Source: an uncultured Capnocytophaga sp. (GTDB taxonomy: Bacteria > Bacteroidota > Bacteroidia > Flavobacteriales > Flavobacteriaceae). From it: a stretch of 14,800 bases of DNA. Shown here piece after piece: positions 1 through 6,158 of this stretch. The DNA is taken from contig CAJZFM010000021.1 in the NCBI GenBank assembly GCA_915070235.1, positions 1 through 14,800 on the forward strand. Direction: 5' to 3'. A program made the position numbers and the translations under genes. Position 1 is the first letter of the stretch; each line of letters begins with the position of its first letter. The notes under the pieces were generated by a model. It was not told the origin of the DNA, made no database searches, and worked only from the letters and a program-made list of their open reading frames with translations.

Positions 1-1
1 A

Positions 2-448
2 GAGCCAATGCCTAAGCCAGCACCGACTCCAGAGCCACCCCCTGAGCCTACGCCGACTCCAGAGCCAACGCCCAAGCCAGCACCGACTCCAGAGCCAACG
101 CCTAAACCAGCACCGACTCCAGAGCCTATACCTACCCCTGACGTTGTACCACAAGAGGTAGTGGTATATAATGGAGTTTCTGTAGAGGGGGGAGGAGAAA
201 ACTATTTTAAAGTAGAAAATACGGATCCTAATACCCCTATAGAGTTGCTTATCTTTAACGAAATGGGCTTAGTAGTCTATGAAAGTGCTCATTATCAGGA
301 CAACGGAGAACTATTCCGAAGCTATGCCAATGTAAGTGGCGTAATAGGAAGAGGCCAACGTCTTCCCTCAGGAACTTATTTCTATATAATGAACTATACC
401 CTCCATGGGGAAAAACAGCTAAAGAAAGGATTCCTTTATGTAAAGTAA
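2..448 (+). CDS. T9SS type B sorting-domain protein, 3' fragment with proline-rich linker
   Basis: This is the C-terminal end of a larger protein: the reading frame is open back to base 2, and the first ATG (base 8) lies inside a repeat, so it is not a credible start. The first 45 residues are a Pro/Thr/Glu/Lys linker made of about four 10-residue units of the type PKPAPTPEPT. About 90 residues follow that match the gliding-motility-associated C-terminal domain (CHU_C, TIGR04131), as seen in NGVSVEGGGENYFKVEN, IELLIFNEMGLVVYES, LPSGTYFYI and the end KKGFLYVK. In Bacteroidota this domain sends a protein through the type IX secretion system to the surface or outside. What the missing N-terminal part does cannot be seen. 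A stable hairpin follows the stop codon. The domain call is strong; the protein's function is unknown. Confidence 0.85.
   Translation, partial: EPMPKPAPTPEPPPEPTPTPEPTPKPAPTPEPTPKPAPTPEPIPTPDVVPQEVVVYNGVSVEGGGENYFKVENTDPNTPIELLIFNEMGLVVYESAHYQDNGELFRSYANVSGVIGRGQRLPSGTYFYIMNYTLHGEKQLKKGFLYVK
11..130 (+). repeat. 30-bp coding tandem repeat (PKPAPTPEPT linker)
   Basis: About four 30-bp units, three of them close to ccnaarccagcaccgactcc plus agagccaac, encode the Pro-rich linker before the sorting domain. The second unit differs more (PPEPTPTPEP). The period is a multiple of three, so a gain or loss of units changes linker length without shifting the frame. The array probably extends left of the window. 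Confidence 0.8.
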
Positions 449-472
449 AGAGTAAAAGGTAAAAAGTAAAAA
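445..472 (+). repeat. Heptamer array GTAAARN x4, overlapping a stop codon
   Basis: Four 7-bp units, gtaaaga, gtaaaag, gtaaaaa and gtaaaaa, run from the last codons of the first gene. The first unit contains that gene's TAA stop (446-448). Each unit has a TAA. A looser array of the same family on the minus strand (about 510 down to 483) follows the facing lipoprotein gene and forms the other arm of the hairpin. Confidence 0.7.
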
Positions 473-500
473 CACCTATGGTCTTTACTTTTTACCTTTT
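454..500. terminator. Bidirectional hairpin terminator between convergent genes
   Basis: There is a perfect 17-bp inverted repeat. The left arm aaaaggtaaaaagtaaa is at 454-470, the loop at 471-483 and the right arm tttactttttacctttt at 484-500. It lies between the ends of the sorting-domain gene (+) and the downstream lipoprotein gene (-). The arms are A-rich and T-rich, so either strand gives a hairpin followed by T residues. The arm core recurs at 5887-5922. Confidence 0.75.
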
Positions 501-518
501 TATCTTTTACTATATTGA

Positions 519-1613
519 TTATCGCCACATCATACCACTGAAGTAAGAGGGTACTCCATGTATGCCTCCTTCTTGGCGGAGCACAATGAAACCACTTTTG
601 TCGTTTTCGAGGTCATAGAGTTTGCCATCATCACGAATGACAAACACATAGCCATAGCCGTCACCTGTTACATGTACCCCTCCGTAGCTGGGTTGCAAGG
701 GATCATAGTCTGTCCAACCACGACCAACGGTTGGAGCCCCTACCAGAGCAATATACTTGCCATCGGGGGAGAATACAGGATGATATTCACCATCGGCCTT
801 ATCAGACCCTGTGAGCTGGGAAGTGGTTACTTGATGTAGGTCGCTGCCGTCTATATTCTGTACCCAAAGATGTTTTTTATAACGAAAAGCCACACGAGTA
901 CCCTGAGGATTTACCGTTACCCCGCTGGCACCCCTACCTTCATTGAGTGTGAGTACATTTTCTATACGATCTCCAAATCCCTCCTTCCAGCGATAAAGTA
1001 CACCCCTAACCGCACTATACATCTCATTGTTTTCTGTCCATACAGGAGGACTTTGGTAATCCAAATCATCTATGGTAAATCTCTCAGTGAAGTCAGCAAC
1101 GAGCTTACCAGTCTCTGTATTGAGCACGAAGGCAGCACGTTCTTCCGAATGTTTGCTATCTACAGCTATATATTTTTTGTTAGGAGAAAGTCGGATAATA
1201 CATTCTCTGTAGAACTCTTTGGTAGGGTGAGTCCAAGTGAAAGAAAAGATATTGCCCGTTTGTGGCACTTCTTTATAGGAAAATTGTGCATTTTTGCCGT
1301 CCCAAGGGCGGAGTAGGAAGGTCTGTGTATCTTGTACTACTCCTACCGACAAAGGAACAATACCTACTGAAATCGCTATTTCGCTACTTCCGTAGGTGAT
1401 ATCGCACCCTGTGATACCTGCTCCATTCATGGTCTTGATAACCTTGCTGAGCTTTCCATTGGAGAAGTTATAGGACTGAATGCCGTCGGTAGCGAAATCC
1501 ACATAGAGCGTACCAGGGAGGAAAGCTGCATTGCCGCCTCCACCTCCTTCTTTGGAGCAGGAGCAGACTAATATTGTTGTGGCTACAAGTGCCAAAAAAA
1601 TAAGTTTTTTCAT
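519..1613 (-). CDS. Beta-propeller-like (TolB/PD40-type) lipoprotein, downstream paralogue
   Basis: The 364-residue protein starts with a lipoprotein signal peptide (MKKLIFLALVATTILVCSC) whose lipidated cysteine is Cys19. Ser-Lys-Glu and a Gly run follow, a minimal form of the lipoprotein-export signal described in Capnocytophaga, so surface display is plausible. The body has repeated beta-propeller blades of the PD40/TolB type: SPNKKYIAVDS (143-153), NPQGTRVAF (235-243) and FSPDGKYIALVG (281-292). It ends in MMWR. Its upstream neighbour on the same strand is a clear paralogue, with 28 bases between them, so the two are probably cotranscribed. Ligand and function are unknown. Reading it as a propeller-type surface lipoprotein is an inference from motifs; no catalytic residues are evident. 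Confidence 0.85.
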   Translation of the reverse strand: MKKLIFLALVATTILVCSCSKEGGGGGNAAFLPGTLYVDFATDGIQSYNFSNGKLSKVIKTMNGAGITGCDITYGSSEIAISVGIVPLSVGVVQDTQTFLLRPWDGKNAQFSYKEVPQTGNIFSFTWTHPTKEFYRECIIRLSPNKKYIAVDSKHSEERAAFVLNTETGKLVADFTERFTIDDLDYQSPPVWTENNEMYSAVRGVLYRWKEGFGDRIENVLTLNEGRGASGVTVNPQGTRVAFRYKKHLWVQNIDGSDLHQVTTSQLTGSDKADGEYHPVFSPDGKYIALVGAPTVGRGWTDYDPLQPSYGGVHVTGDGYGYVFVIRDDGKLYDLENDKSGFIVLRQEGGIHGVPSYFSGMMWR

Positions 1614-1641
1614 GATAGAAAGGAATTAAGGTTTAACAAAG

Positions 1642-2724
1642 TTATCTCCAAATGACACTTCCACTGGAAAAGATAGGCGTATCTCCGTCCTTAGGATAGA
1701 AAGTGTTGCCGTCGTTTTCCTTGTCCAAGTTGTGGAGGGTACCATCATTGCTAACAAGAATCAGTATATCGGATAGGCTAAGAGTACCACCAAGTCGCAT
1801 CCAGTTGGGTGTGAATGAAGCGCGTGCTTGTCCTAAAAGGGCAATATACTTGCCATCAGGCGAAAAGGTAGGGTTAGATTCTCCTCCCGAATAGAGGGCA
1901 CTGGGGGCGGTGGTCATCTCTACATCGCTGGTGGTTACTTGGGACGCTTTCTTTTGGAGAAGGTCATATACCCAAATATGTTTGTCTTCACGACGAAAAG
2001 CCAGTTGTGTTCCTTGGGGATTTATGGTTATATGAAAAAAATTAAAAGGAAGACGTGTTAGCTCCTCAATAGCCCAATTCTTTGCCTCACTGGCTCTAAA
2101 GATGATGTTTTCTACGCCCATCACTAAGGAATTATCGGCAGTCCACCCGATGATAAAGACCTCACTAGGGCGGTAGTTTTCAAGAGCAAAGCTATCCACT
2201 TCCGCTCCTGTCTCACGGTTGATGATCGTTACAGGGTGGTCAGTGGCACCTGTTACTGATTTGGAGTCAATCGCAATGTATTTTTCATTAGGAGAGAGGA
2301 AGCATCCTGCTCTTCTTCCTTGTGCAATCTCAGTATAGTTATAGTGGCAAGTGGAGATATTCTGTAGGGTAACTTCTTCACGGGTGGCGAGTACCTCTTT
2401 GCTCAAAGAAGGGAGCGGACGGTAAGAAAAAGTGAGCCAATGTCCTCCATAATCACTGAATGAAAGGCGTTCGTAGCCAGCTAAGATACGTTTGTTATCC
2501 CATGAGATGTCTATTTTTCCTAAAGCGTCAGTAGTACCAAAACGCTCTATATAGCGGGACTGCTGAAGGTTATAGGCATTATACTCACCGCCAAAAGCAA
2601 AGTAAAGCGTACTTCCTGTAACGCCCAGTGAACCTGTACCTCCACTACTTTTGTCCTCCTCTTTGGAGCAGGCACAGAAGAGTAAAACAGAGGTAATGAG
2701 CGTTGAAAAGATAAGTTTTTTCAT
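1642..2724 (-). CDS. Beta-propeller-like (TolB/PD40-type) lipoprotein, upstream paralogue
   Basis: I chose the ATG at 2724 (360 residues, MKKLIF), which aligns with the start of the paralogue; an ATG two codons upstream (2730) is also possible. The signal peptide ends in FCAC with lipidated Cys19. SKEED follows, with Lys at +3 and acidic residues from +4, a good match to the lipoprotein-export signal for surface exposure. Blade motifs sit at the same places as in the paralogue: SPNEKYIAIDS (144-154), NPQGTQLAF (235-243) and FSPDGKYIALLG (287-298). It ends in VIWR. It has its own TAnnTTTG promoter and is the first gene of a two-gene operon. The pair arose by tandem duplication and has diverged considerably. 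Function unknown. Confidence 0.85.
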   Translation of the reverse strand: MKKLIFSTLITSVLLFCACSKEEDKSSGGTGSLGVTGSTLYFAFGGEYNAYNLQQSRYIERFGTTDALGKIDISWDNKRILAGYERLSFSDYGGHWLTFSYRPLPSLSKEVLATREEVTLQNISTCHYNYTEIAQGRRAGCFLSPNEKYIAIDSKSVTGATDHPVTIINRETGAEVDSFALENYRPSEVFIIGWTADNSLVMGVENIIFRASEAKNWAIEELTRLPFNFFHITINPQGTQLAFRREDKHIWVYDLLQKKASQVTTSDVEMTTAPSALYSGGESNPTFSPDGKYIALLGQARASFTPNWMRLGGTLSLSDILILVSNDGTLHNLDKENDGNTFYPKDGDTPIFSSGSVIWR

Positions 2725-2756
2725 GATCATTAAGTATTACAAATTCATATGCGGCA

Positions 2757-2789
2757 CAAAAGTATAAAATATAATCTCTTAATAATCAA
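2757..2789 (-). promoter_or_regulatory. Bacteroidota-type promoter of the lipoprotein pair
   Basis: Read on the minus strand there is a -7 box TACTTTTG (2757-2764), a full match to TAnnTTTG. A TTG that could be the -33 element lies at 2787-2789, 22 bases away. The 5' leader to the ATG at 2724 would be about 25-30 bases. Confidence 0.55.
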
Positions 2790-2975
2790 TGATTAACAAT
2801 AGTTTAGCAGTGCAAGAATGAAGGACTATAGAGTTTAAGAAATAAAGAGTTAAGGTGATAAAGAATTTCAGCTAAAACCCTATAATTCTTATCTCTCTCT
2901 AAATGAGGGAGTAGGTTATTTCTTAGGTTTTTTCTTGTAGGTATTGGCAATCATTTCTTCTTCTGAAACAAAGAA

Positions 2976-3302
2976 TTAAAGATTAAATTTTTCTCTCAAA
3001 TGCTGTGATATATTACCATTAATTTCATCAGAAAGTACCATACTAAGTGCATAATCATCAGGAGTCATACGGTATTTTTTAGCAGCTTCTACAATTTCAG
3101 CTGGGGTCATTTTGAGTTTTTCAGCAGCTTCCAAAACCTCTTGGGAAAAAGCAGTTTTTTTAAGTCCTGTTTTAGCTTTTGTTTTGGTAGGGGCTTTCTT
3201 AGTAGATTCGTCTGTAACAGTAACAAAATCAAATGTTTTTATATACTGTATAAGATTTTTTGCAATGTTGCTGTTACTGTCTATTGTGATTATGTAAGCC
3301 AT
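2976..3302 (-). CDS. Small protein with duplicated 14-residue motif, antitoxin-like N-terminus
   Basis: The protein has 108 residues from the ATG at 3302. The frame stays open upstream to an ATG at 3416, but a TAnnTTTG promoter lies inside that extension and MAYIITIDSNS is a natural start. The N-terminal 30 residues (IITIDSNSNIAKNLIQYIKTF then DFVTV) resemble small Bacteroidota proteins often found as antitoxins beside RelE/ParE-type toxins. A Lys/Thr/Ala-rich linker (about 35-50) follows. Then come two adjacent 14-residue repeats, VLEAAEKLKMTPAE (56-69) and IVEAAKKYRMTPDD (70-83), probably helical. No toxin gene is adjacent. The same frame continues for 19 codons past the stop. I do not recognise a specific function, and the antitoxin idea is only an inference. 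Confidence 0.7.
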   Translation of the reverse strand: MAYIITIDSNSNIAKNLIQYIKTFDFVTVTDESTKKAPTKTKAKTGLKKTAFSQEVLEAAEKLKMTPAEIVEAAKKYRMTPDDYALSMVLSDEINGNISQHLREKFNL

Positions 3303-3321
3303 AAGATTCTTATTTTGAGTA

Positions 3322-3357
3322 CAAAGGTACAAATTATTCTTCATACTTGAGCACAAA
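3322..3357 (-). promoter_or_regulatory. Promoter of the small-protein gene
   Basis: On the minus strand a -7 box TACCTTTG (3322-3329) is preceded by TTTG (3354-3357) at a long spacing of 24 bases. It lies inside the longer reading frame and 20 bases upstream of the ATG at 3302, so it argues for the shorter start. Confidence 0.5.
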
Positions 3358-3430
3358 AATTGTACCAAATCCCCATAACCCTTAACACAAAAAAAATAAT
3401 CATTAATTTTATACATTAATCATTATTTTG

Positions 3431-3438
3431 TATCTTTG
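3431..3438 (+). promoter_or_regulatory. -7 box of the aminotransferase gene
   Basis: TATCTTTG matches TAnnTTTG and lies 22 bases before the ATG at 3461. No clear TTG -33 element is seen at the usual distance. A TTAATCATT motif (3416-3424) sits just upstream. Confidence 0.5.
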
Positions 3439-3460
3439 CGGGCGATAAACAACCAAGACC

Positions 3461-4588
3461 ATGAAGAAAATTCAAATGGTAGATTTGCAAGGGCAATATG
3501 AGCCCTTGAAAGCACAAATACAGCAATCCTTTGATGAGGTGCTCTCCAGTGCAGCTTTTGTCAATGGCCCTCAGGTGCAAGCGCTACAGAAGGAATTAGA
3601 ACAATACTTACAGGTAAAACATGTGATTCCTTGTGCCAATGGTACCGATGCACTCCAGATAGCTATGATGGGCTTAGGCCTTAAACCTGGCGATGAAGTC
3701 ATCACAGCTGACTTTACCTTTGCCGCTACCGTGGAGGTGATAGCTCTCTTAGGGCTTACGCCTGTACTGGTAGATGTGGAACCTGATACTTTCAATATAG
3801 ATATAGAGGCCATTAAGAAAGCGATCACCCCTAAAACCAAAGCCATCGTTCCCGTTCACCTATATGGTCGTCCTGCCAATATGGAGGCGATTATGCAGAT
3901 AGCCAAAGAGCATAACCTCTTTGTGATAGAGGACAATGCACAAGGTATAGGGGCAGACTACACTTGGAGCGATGGCCACAAACAGAAACTTGGTACTATA
4001 GGGCAGGTAGGGGCTACAAGCTTCTTCCCCTCCAAGAACTTGGGTTGCTATGGCGATGGTGGGGCTATCTTTACCAATGATGATGCGCTGGCGCATACCC
4101 TGCGAGGTATTGTAAATCATGGTATGTATATACGCTATCACCACGATGTGGTAGGGGTCAATTCTCGTTTGGACTCCTTGCAAGCATGTGTATTGCGAGC
4201 CAAACTGCCTCACCTAGATACCTATAATAAGAAGCGCCGTAGCTTTGCCCATATGTATTCTGAAAGGTTGGCAGCCAACCCCAATATCATCACTCCAGAG
4301 ATTCCCGAAGGGGATACAGCTCATGTGTTTCACCAATACACCATACGTATTACCAATGGTAAGCGTGATGCCTTAGCCGAGCACCTATCAGCACATGGTG
4401 TGCCTTTTGGAATTTACTACCCTATACCACTGCATAAGCAGAAAGCCTATACAGATTCTCGCTATAAGGAGGCTGACTTTCCCGTGACTAATCTCTTGGT
4501 ACAGGAAGTACTTTCCTTGCCTATGCACACGGAATTGGACGAAGAACAAATAAATTTTATCACAAAGTTGATTGTTGATTTTGTATAA
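3461..4588 (+). CDS. DegT/DnrJ/EryC1/StrS-family sugar aminotransferase
   Basis: This 375-residue PLP enzyme is of the family that transfers an amino group to a nucleotide-linked keto-sugar, making amino sugars for lipopolysaccharide, capsule or glycan. Motifs appear in the expected order: NGTDALQIAM (60-69), PVHLYGRP (131-138), the PLP-contacting EDNAQ (157-161), SFFPSKNLGCYGDGGA with the Schiff-base lysine at Lys192, and GVNSRLDSLQA. Length is normal for the family and nothing looks broken. PVHLYG and GTDAL make it most like WbpE-type 3-keto-sugar aminotransferases, but substrate cannot be read from sequence. It stands alone: no other polysaccharide gene is in the window. The next gene, pdhB, has its own promoter, so the two need not be cotranscribed. 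Confidence 0.9.
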   Translation: MKKIQMVDLQGQYEPLKAQIQQSFDEVLSSAAFVNGPQVQALQKELEQYLQVKHVIPCANGTDALQIAMMGLGLKPGDEVITADFTFAATVEVIALLGLTPVLVDVEPDTFNIDIEAIKKAITPKTKAIVPVHLYGRPANMEAIMQIAKEHNLFVIEDNAQGIGADYTWSDGHKQKLGTIGQVGATSFFPSKNLGCYGDGGAIFTNDDALAHTLRGIVNHGMYIRYHHDVVGVNSRLDSLQACVLRAKLPHLDTYNKKRRSFAHMYSERLAANPNIITPEIPEGDTAHVFHQYTIRITNGKRDALAEHLSAHGVPFGIYYPIPLHKQKAYTDSRYKEADFPVTNLLVQEVLSLPMHTELDEEQINFITKLIVDFV

Positions 4589-4610
4589 AGTAAAAAAATA
4601 CGTAATTTTG
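4580..4610 (+). promoter_or_regulatory. Promoter of pdhB, overlapping the end of the upstream gene
   Basis: TTTG (4580-4583), 19 bases, then TAATTTTG (4603-4610) is a near-ideal Bacteroidota TTTG-N19-TAnnTTTG promoter. The -33 element lies in the last codons of the aminotransferase gene, whose stop is at 4586-4588. The leader to the pdhB ATG is about 65-70 bases. Confidence 0.65.
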
Positions 4611-4639
4611 CAGCTAGTTAAGTAAAGAATGAATAGTGA

Positions 4640-4656
4640 TAGTGGCTAAACCACTA
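4640..4656 (+). other. Short stem-loop in the pdhB leader
   Basis: TAGTGG, loop CTAAA, CCACTA form a perfect 6-bp inverted repeat about 26 bases before the pdhB ATG. It could affect translation or be chance; nothing here matches a known riboswitch. Confidence 0.3.
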
Positions 4657-4682
4657 ATTGCTAACAACTAAAAATAAAAGTA

Positions 4683-5660
4683 ATGAGAACAATACAATTC
4701 AGAGAAGCTGTTTGCGAAGCGATGAGTGAAGAAATGCGTCGTGATCCTTCTATTTATTTGATGGGAGAAGAGGTAGCCGAGTACAATGGTGCCTACAAAG
4801 CCTCCAAGGGAATGTTGGACGAGTTCGGCCCTAAGCGAATCATAGATACACCTATTGCAGAGAGTGGTTTCTCTGGGATTGGAGTAGGTTCGGCTATGAA
4901 TGGTTGCCGTCCTATCATTGAGTACATGACCTTCAACTTCTCCTTGGTGGCCATGGACCAGATTATCTCCAATGCTGCCAAGATGCGCCAAATGTCAGGC
5001 GGTCAGATCAATATTCCTATTGTATTCCGTGGGCCTACTGCCTCTGCTGGACAATTAGGAGCTACGCACTCACAGGCTTTTGAGAATTGGTTTGCTAACT
5101 GCCCAGGTCTTAAGGTGGTAGTGCCTTCTACACCTTATGATGCTAAAGGCTTGCTCAAATCGGCTATTCGTGATAATGACCCTGTAATCTTCATGGAATC
5201 TGAACAGATGTACGGAGACAAAGGTGAAGTGCCAGAAGAAGAATACACCATTCCACTTGGCGTAGCCGATGTTAAGCGTGCTGGGAAAGATGTAACTATC
5301 GTTTCTTTTGGAAAGATTATCAAAGAGGCTTTCGCTGCTGCCGATGCGCTTGCTAAGGAAGGTATAGAGTGTGAGATTATAGATATTCGTACCATTCGTC
5401 CTATGGACTGGGAGACTATCTTTGCTTCAGTGAAGAAAACCAACCGCTTGGTAATCCTTGAAGAAGCATGGCCTTTTGGTAGTGTATCTTCTGAAATTAC
5501 TTACCAAGTACAAGAACATATCTTTGACTACTTAGATGCACCTATCCAACGTATTACTACTGCCGATACCCCTGCTCCTTATTCACCAGCCCTTCTACAA
5601 GAATGGTTGCCTAACGCTCAGGACGTAATCAAAGCAGTGAAGAAGGTACTTTATAAATAG
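4683..5660 (+). CDS. pdhB: Pyruvate dehydrogenase E1 component, beta subunit
   Basis: The 325-residue protein is the beta half of the thiamine-diphosphate-dependent E1 that decarboxylates pyruvate and acetylates the lipoyl arm of E2, in the cytoplasm. The N-terminal part holds GEEVAEYNGAYK (28-39), with the glutamate that contacts the cofactor, DTPIAESGFSGIGVG (55-69) and PIIEYMTFNF. HSQAFENWF (His129) is the conserved E1-beta histidine region. The C-terminal transketolase-type domain has VTIVSFG, EIIDIRTIRPMDW and LEEAWPFGS. Length is normal. No E1 alpha, E2 or E3 gene is in the window. A branched-chain 2-oxoacid dehydrogenase beta subunit is the main alternative, less likely given the close match to PdhB-type motifs. 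Confidence 0.93.
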   Translation: MRTIQFREAVCEAMSEEMRRDPSIYLMGEEVAEYNGAYKASKGMLDEFGPKRIIDTPIAESGFSGIGVGSAMNGCRPIIEYMTFNFSLVAMDQIISNAAKMRQMSGGQINIPIVFRGPTASAGQLGATHSQAFENWFANCPGLKVVVPSTPYDAKGLLKSAIRDNDPVIFMESEQMYGDKGEVPEEEYTIPLGVADVKRAGKDVTIVSFGKIIKEAFAAADALAKEGIECEIIDIRTIRPMDWETIFASVKKTNRLVILEEAWPFGSVSSEITYQVQEHIFDYLDAPIQRITTADTPAPYSPALLQEWLPNAQDVIKAVKKVLYK

Positions 5661-5702
5661 TGACTAGCGACAAATGACGAGTGACTAGTGACAAATGATA
5701 AG
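5661..5702 (+). repeat. Heptamer array TGACWAR x6 directly after the pdhB stop
   Basis: Six 7-bp units, tgactag, cgacaaa, tgacgag, tgactag, tgacaaa and tgataag, begin at the base after the pdhB TAG. Most units contain TGA, and some also contain TAG or TAA. The array runs straight into the inverted-repeat element that follows. Confidence 0.7.
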
Positions 5703-5787
5703 ACGCAATAAATTGCGTCTCTACGGGAGGTTATGCTAAACAAGAAGTTGTTGGCTGGCACTTGTGTAGAGACGCAATTTATTGCGT
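5701..5787. repeat. REP/BIME-like inverted-repeat element, intact copy
   Basis: Two 22-bp arms (5703-5724 and 5766-5787) are exact reverse complements, separated by 41 bases. Each arm is itself a palindrome, ACGCAAT-nn-ATTGCGT; the left one extends to a 9-bp stem at 5701-5720. Read outward on each strand, an arm begins with GTAG followed by the hairpin. That is the layout of REP sequences mobilised by RAYT (TnpA-REP) transposases, paired here as a BIME. A degenerate second copy lies at 10171-10244. It could also act as a terminator for pdhB. Confidence 0.65.
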
Positions 5788-5809
5788 ATTAATATAGAAA
5801 TGTACAGAC

Positions 5810-5852
5810 TCTTAATGTGGGGAGATGTATTGTCTCTTAATGTGGAGATGTA
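5810..5852 (+). repeat. Short direct repeat, ctcttaatgtgg...agatgtat x2
   Basis: Two nearly identical copies of about 20 bases lie back to back in the pdhB-rpmF spacer; the first has two extra G residues. No function is evident. Confidence 0.5.
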
Positions 5853-5886
5853 TGCGTGGTAGGGTTTGATTCCTTTAAAGAATAAA

Positions 5887-5922
5887 AAAAGGTAAAAAGT
5901 ATTGCTTTACTTTTTACCTTTT
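5887..5922. terminator. Bidirectional hairpin terminator between pdhB and rpmF
   Basis: aaaaggtaaaaagta (5887-5901), a 6-base loop and tactttttacctttt (5908-5922) form a perfect 15-bp stem between convergent genes. The stem sequence is the same as that of the hairpin at 454-500. On the minus strand its right side reads as heptamers gtaaaag, ataaaag, gtaaaaa, gtaaagc (5931 down to 5904), starting 8 bases after the rpmF stop. Confidence 0.75.
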
Positions 5923-5939
5923 ATCTTTTACTTATATTT

Positions 5940-6146
5940 TTAGCTTGCAGCAGCTTCGTTTCCAGCGGTAGCGTCTATAAGGACTTGACCACGGTAGTAG
6001 AGCTTGCCTTCAAACCAGTGTGCTCTGTGGTAAAGGTGTAGCTCGCCAGTGGTTGGGTCTTTAGCTATTTGAGGAACTACAGCTGTGTCATGAGTTCTTC
6101 TTTTGTCTCTTCGGGTAGAGGATTGTCTTCGTTTGGGATGTGCCAT
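5940..6146 (-). CDS. rpmF: 50S ribosomal protein L32
   Basis: The 68-residue protein starts [19 protein letters not shown] and continues through [15 protein letters not shown] to [11 protein letters not shown], the standard L32 pattern: a basic N-terminal tail that binds 23S rRNA, then a short folded part. It has no cysteines, so it is the zinc-free form. It lies 12 bases after the DUF177 gene on the same strand, the usual yceD-rpmF pairing, and shares that gene's promoter. The C-terminal tail (TAGNEAAAS) is variable in the family. Confidence 0.96.
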   Translation of the reverse strand: MAHPKRRQSSTRRDKRRTHDTAVVPQIAKDPTTGELHLYHRAHWFEGKLYYRGQVLIDATAGNEAAAS

Positions 6147-6158
6147 TTTCTTATTTTT

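Noticed and set aside
558-1316. Plus-strand reading frames opposite the downstream lipoprotein gene
   Set aside because: The minus strand has a full-length gene with signal peptide, lipobox and a paralogue next door; the plus frames look like nothing known and have no promoter.
2731-2915. Toxin gene next to the antitoxin-like small protein
   Set aside because: Neither strand has an open frame of useful length here; the stretch is AT-rich spacer with the lipoprotein promoter.
3303-3416. N-terminal extension of the small protein to the ATG at 3416
   Set aside because: A TAnnTTTG promoter sits inside it, the extension reads like spacer (FFCVKGYGDLVQFLCSSMKNN), and MAYIITIDSNS is a better start.
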